From NCBI GenBank assembly GCA_050950025.1, contig JBMNGW010000015.1:1-31212 (forward strand): 31,212 nt of DNA, written 5' to 3'. Under the pieces are notes generated by a model. The model saw nothing but the letters and a program-made list of their open reading frames with translations. It ran no database searches and was not told where the DNA came from. The first letter of the stretch is position 1; every line of letters begins with the position of its first letter. This stretch comes from JBMNGW01 sp050950025 (GTDB taxonomy: Bacteria; Spirochaetota; Spirochaetia; Sphaerochaetales; Sphaerochaetaceae). The translations under genes and the position numbers were made by a program. Positions 31,212-31,212 of this stretch are shown piece after piece.

Positions 31212-31212
31212 T

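Overview
The window looks like a compact chromosomal segment from a moderate-GC, Gram-negative-type bacterium. A spirochaete of the Sphaerochaeta/Treponema type is my best guess: the solute-binding protein has a signal peptide ending in FAAGKSE, lipoproteins and an outer-membrane-like protein are present, and many genes overlap. This is inference; no rRNA or other phylogenetic marker was tested. No stretch longer than 300 bases lacks a feature.

Layout. 1-1439: the end of an ABC permease and its ATPase, probably for iron or thiamine uptake. 1519-2984: an exported beta-rich protein overlapping a caspase-like (C14) lipoprotein. 2974-7669 (minus): MATE exporter, membrane-anchored HtrA-type protease and UvrB, tightly packed. 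7790-10764: GlnRS, then a metal-dependent amidohydrolase with an apparently leaderless promoter. 10761-12716 (minus): an RlmK-like rRNA methyltransferase with a 230-residue Arg/Asp-rich repeat tail. 12777-15551: a small unknown protein, phosphomannomutase/phosphoglucomutase and UDP-glucose 4-epimerase, a sugar-nucleotide supply operon. 15589-15661: tRNA-Asn with its own promoter and terminator. 15738-17202: an ISL3-family insertion sequence with an intact transposase. 17438-20715 (minus): a two-TM protein with a YjzC-like end, and a large lipoprotein 5'-nucleotidase with a degenerate duplicated N-terminal domain. 20900-21509: a 56-residue basic protein divergent from yidD. 21503-22808 (minus): a coiled-coil protein, an unknown protein and uridine kinase.

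22853-31212 (minus) is one sugar-uptake and catabolism operon. In transcription order it holds a VOC-family protein (cut by the window end), an LsrB/RhaS-like sugar-binding protein, a two-domain ABC ATPase broken by four single-base indels, two RbsC-type permeases, a GntR-LacI hybrid regulator, an FGGY carbohydrate kinase and a D-psicose/D-tagatose 3-epimerase-family enzyme. The likely scheme is import of an unphosphorylated sugar, C3 epimerisation of a ketose, phosphorylation of the product, and control by the operon's own regulator. The substrate cannot be read from sequence.

The points most worth a second look are the pseudo-enzyme duplication in the 5'-nucleotidase, the mixed-charge repeat tail on the methyltransferase, two promoters whose start sites fall on the ATG, the isolated 56-residue gene with strong signals at both ends, the four net-zero indels in the transporter ATPase, and the caspase-like lipoprotein pair.
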